Positions 5,685 through 5,772 of a DNA stretch of 5,772 nt are shown one piece after another (position 1 is the first letter of the stretch; every line of letters begins with the position of its first letter). The position numbers were made by a program, and so were the translations under genes. Source of the stretch: Comamonadaceae bacterium (lineage in GTDB: Bacteria > Pseudomonadota > Gammaproteobacteria > Burkholderiales > Burkholderiaceae_C); assembly GCA_947374485.1 (NCBI GenBank), contig CANCCF010000235.1:1-5772 (forward strand). The letters are read 5' to 3'. The notes beneath the pieces were generated by a model. It was not told where the DNA came from and ran no database searches. It saw only the letters and a program-made list of their open reading frames with translations.

Positions 5685-5772
5685 GTGAAGAAGTCAAGAT
5701 TTACCGACAGCCAGATCATGGCTGCCCTGAAACGTGTTGAGGCTGGTCTACCGGTGCCGGAGATGTGCCGGG
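5685..5772 (+). CDS. IS3-family transposase OrfA, N-terminal fragment (3' end outside window)
   Basis: GTG 5685 follows GAAGGAAG with a six-base gap and opens a frame reading MKKSRFTDSQIMAALKRV, then EAGLPVPEMCR, still open at the window end. This is the characteristic first half of the OrfA helix-turn-helix domain (Transposase_8/HTH_Tnp_1 type) that binds the IS ends. In intact elements OrfA (about 90-100 residues) is joined to the DDE catalytic OrfB by -1 frameshifting. Whether this copy is intact cannot be seen here. Confidence 0.88.
   Translation, partial: MKKSRFTDSQIMAALKRVEAGLPVPEMCR

Larger units (their letters stand above)
5619..5772 (+). mobile_element. Left end of an IS3-family insertion sequence (continues beyond window)
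   Basis: The start of an IS3-family OrfA begins at 5685, preceded by a ~65-base leader containing a run of six C at 5630-5635, as is common at IS3-family termini. IS3-family ends begin with TG; candidates are 5619 and 5623, and the sequence alone does not decide between them. The right end and target duplication are outside the window. The OrfA style fits the IS51/IS407 part of the family; this subgroup is a tentative call. Confidence 0.75.

Overview
The window looks like a stretch of bacterial accessory DNA from a fairly GC-rich proteobacterium. Codon choice and the style of the restriction-modification genes suggest a betaproteobacterium such as a member of the Comamonadaceae, but this is an inference from sequence feel and not from a database match. 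It reads as a type I restriction-modification/defence island that has partly decayed and is now edged by an insertion sequence.

Left part (1-1779): remains of two related COG2865-type proteins (AlbA/Schlafen-type domain plus GHKL-like ATP-binding fold plus winged helix; often misnamed RecG). The first enters from outside the window and only its C-terminal winged-helix tail is visible, preceded by a 21-bp tandem repeat encoding a 7-residue linker unit. Between the two lies the first third or less of a DUF429-like (RNase H-fold) gene, which breaks off and runs in another reading frame into the second COG2865 protein. That second protein has its ATP-binding core and C-terminus but lacks the N-terminal AlbA_2 domain, so a deletion has probably fused the two genes.

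Middle (1780-2352): a cluster of AT-rich inverted repeats with mutually exclusive pairings (about 1847-1909), then the shredded remnant of a GIY-YIG/DUF4357 protein in three frames with an in-frame stop, then an AT-rich promoter region with small palindromes.

Right-centre (2353-5098): an intact, tightly overlapping three-gene operon made of a winged-helix protein, an AbiEii-like nucleotidyltransferase with a complete GG...DxD...D active-site signature, and the type I DNA methyltransferase subunit HsdM. Both gene junctions are 4-base ATGA overlaps, so the three proteins are probably translationally coupled. The unusual point is a nucleotidyltransferase/regulator pair of toxin-antitoxin appearance wired directly to a type I methylase. 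No specificity (hsdS) or restriction (hsdR) gene follows.

Right edge (5099-5772): after hsdM the sequence changes to lower-GC DNA carrying a convergent gene for an unrecognised cysteine-containing protein. Its 5' end seems to have been cut by an IS3-family element whose left end and start of orfA fill the last ~150 bases.
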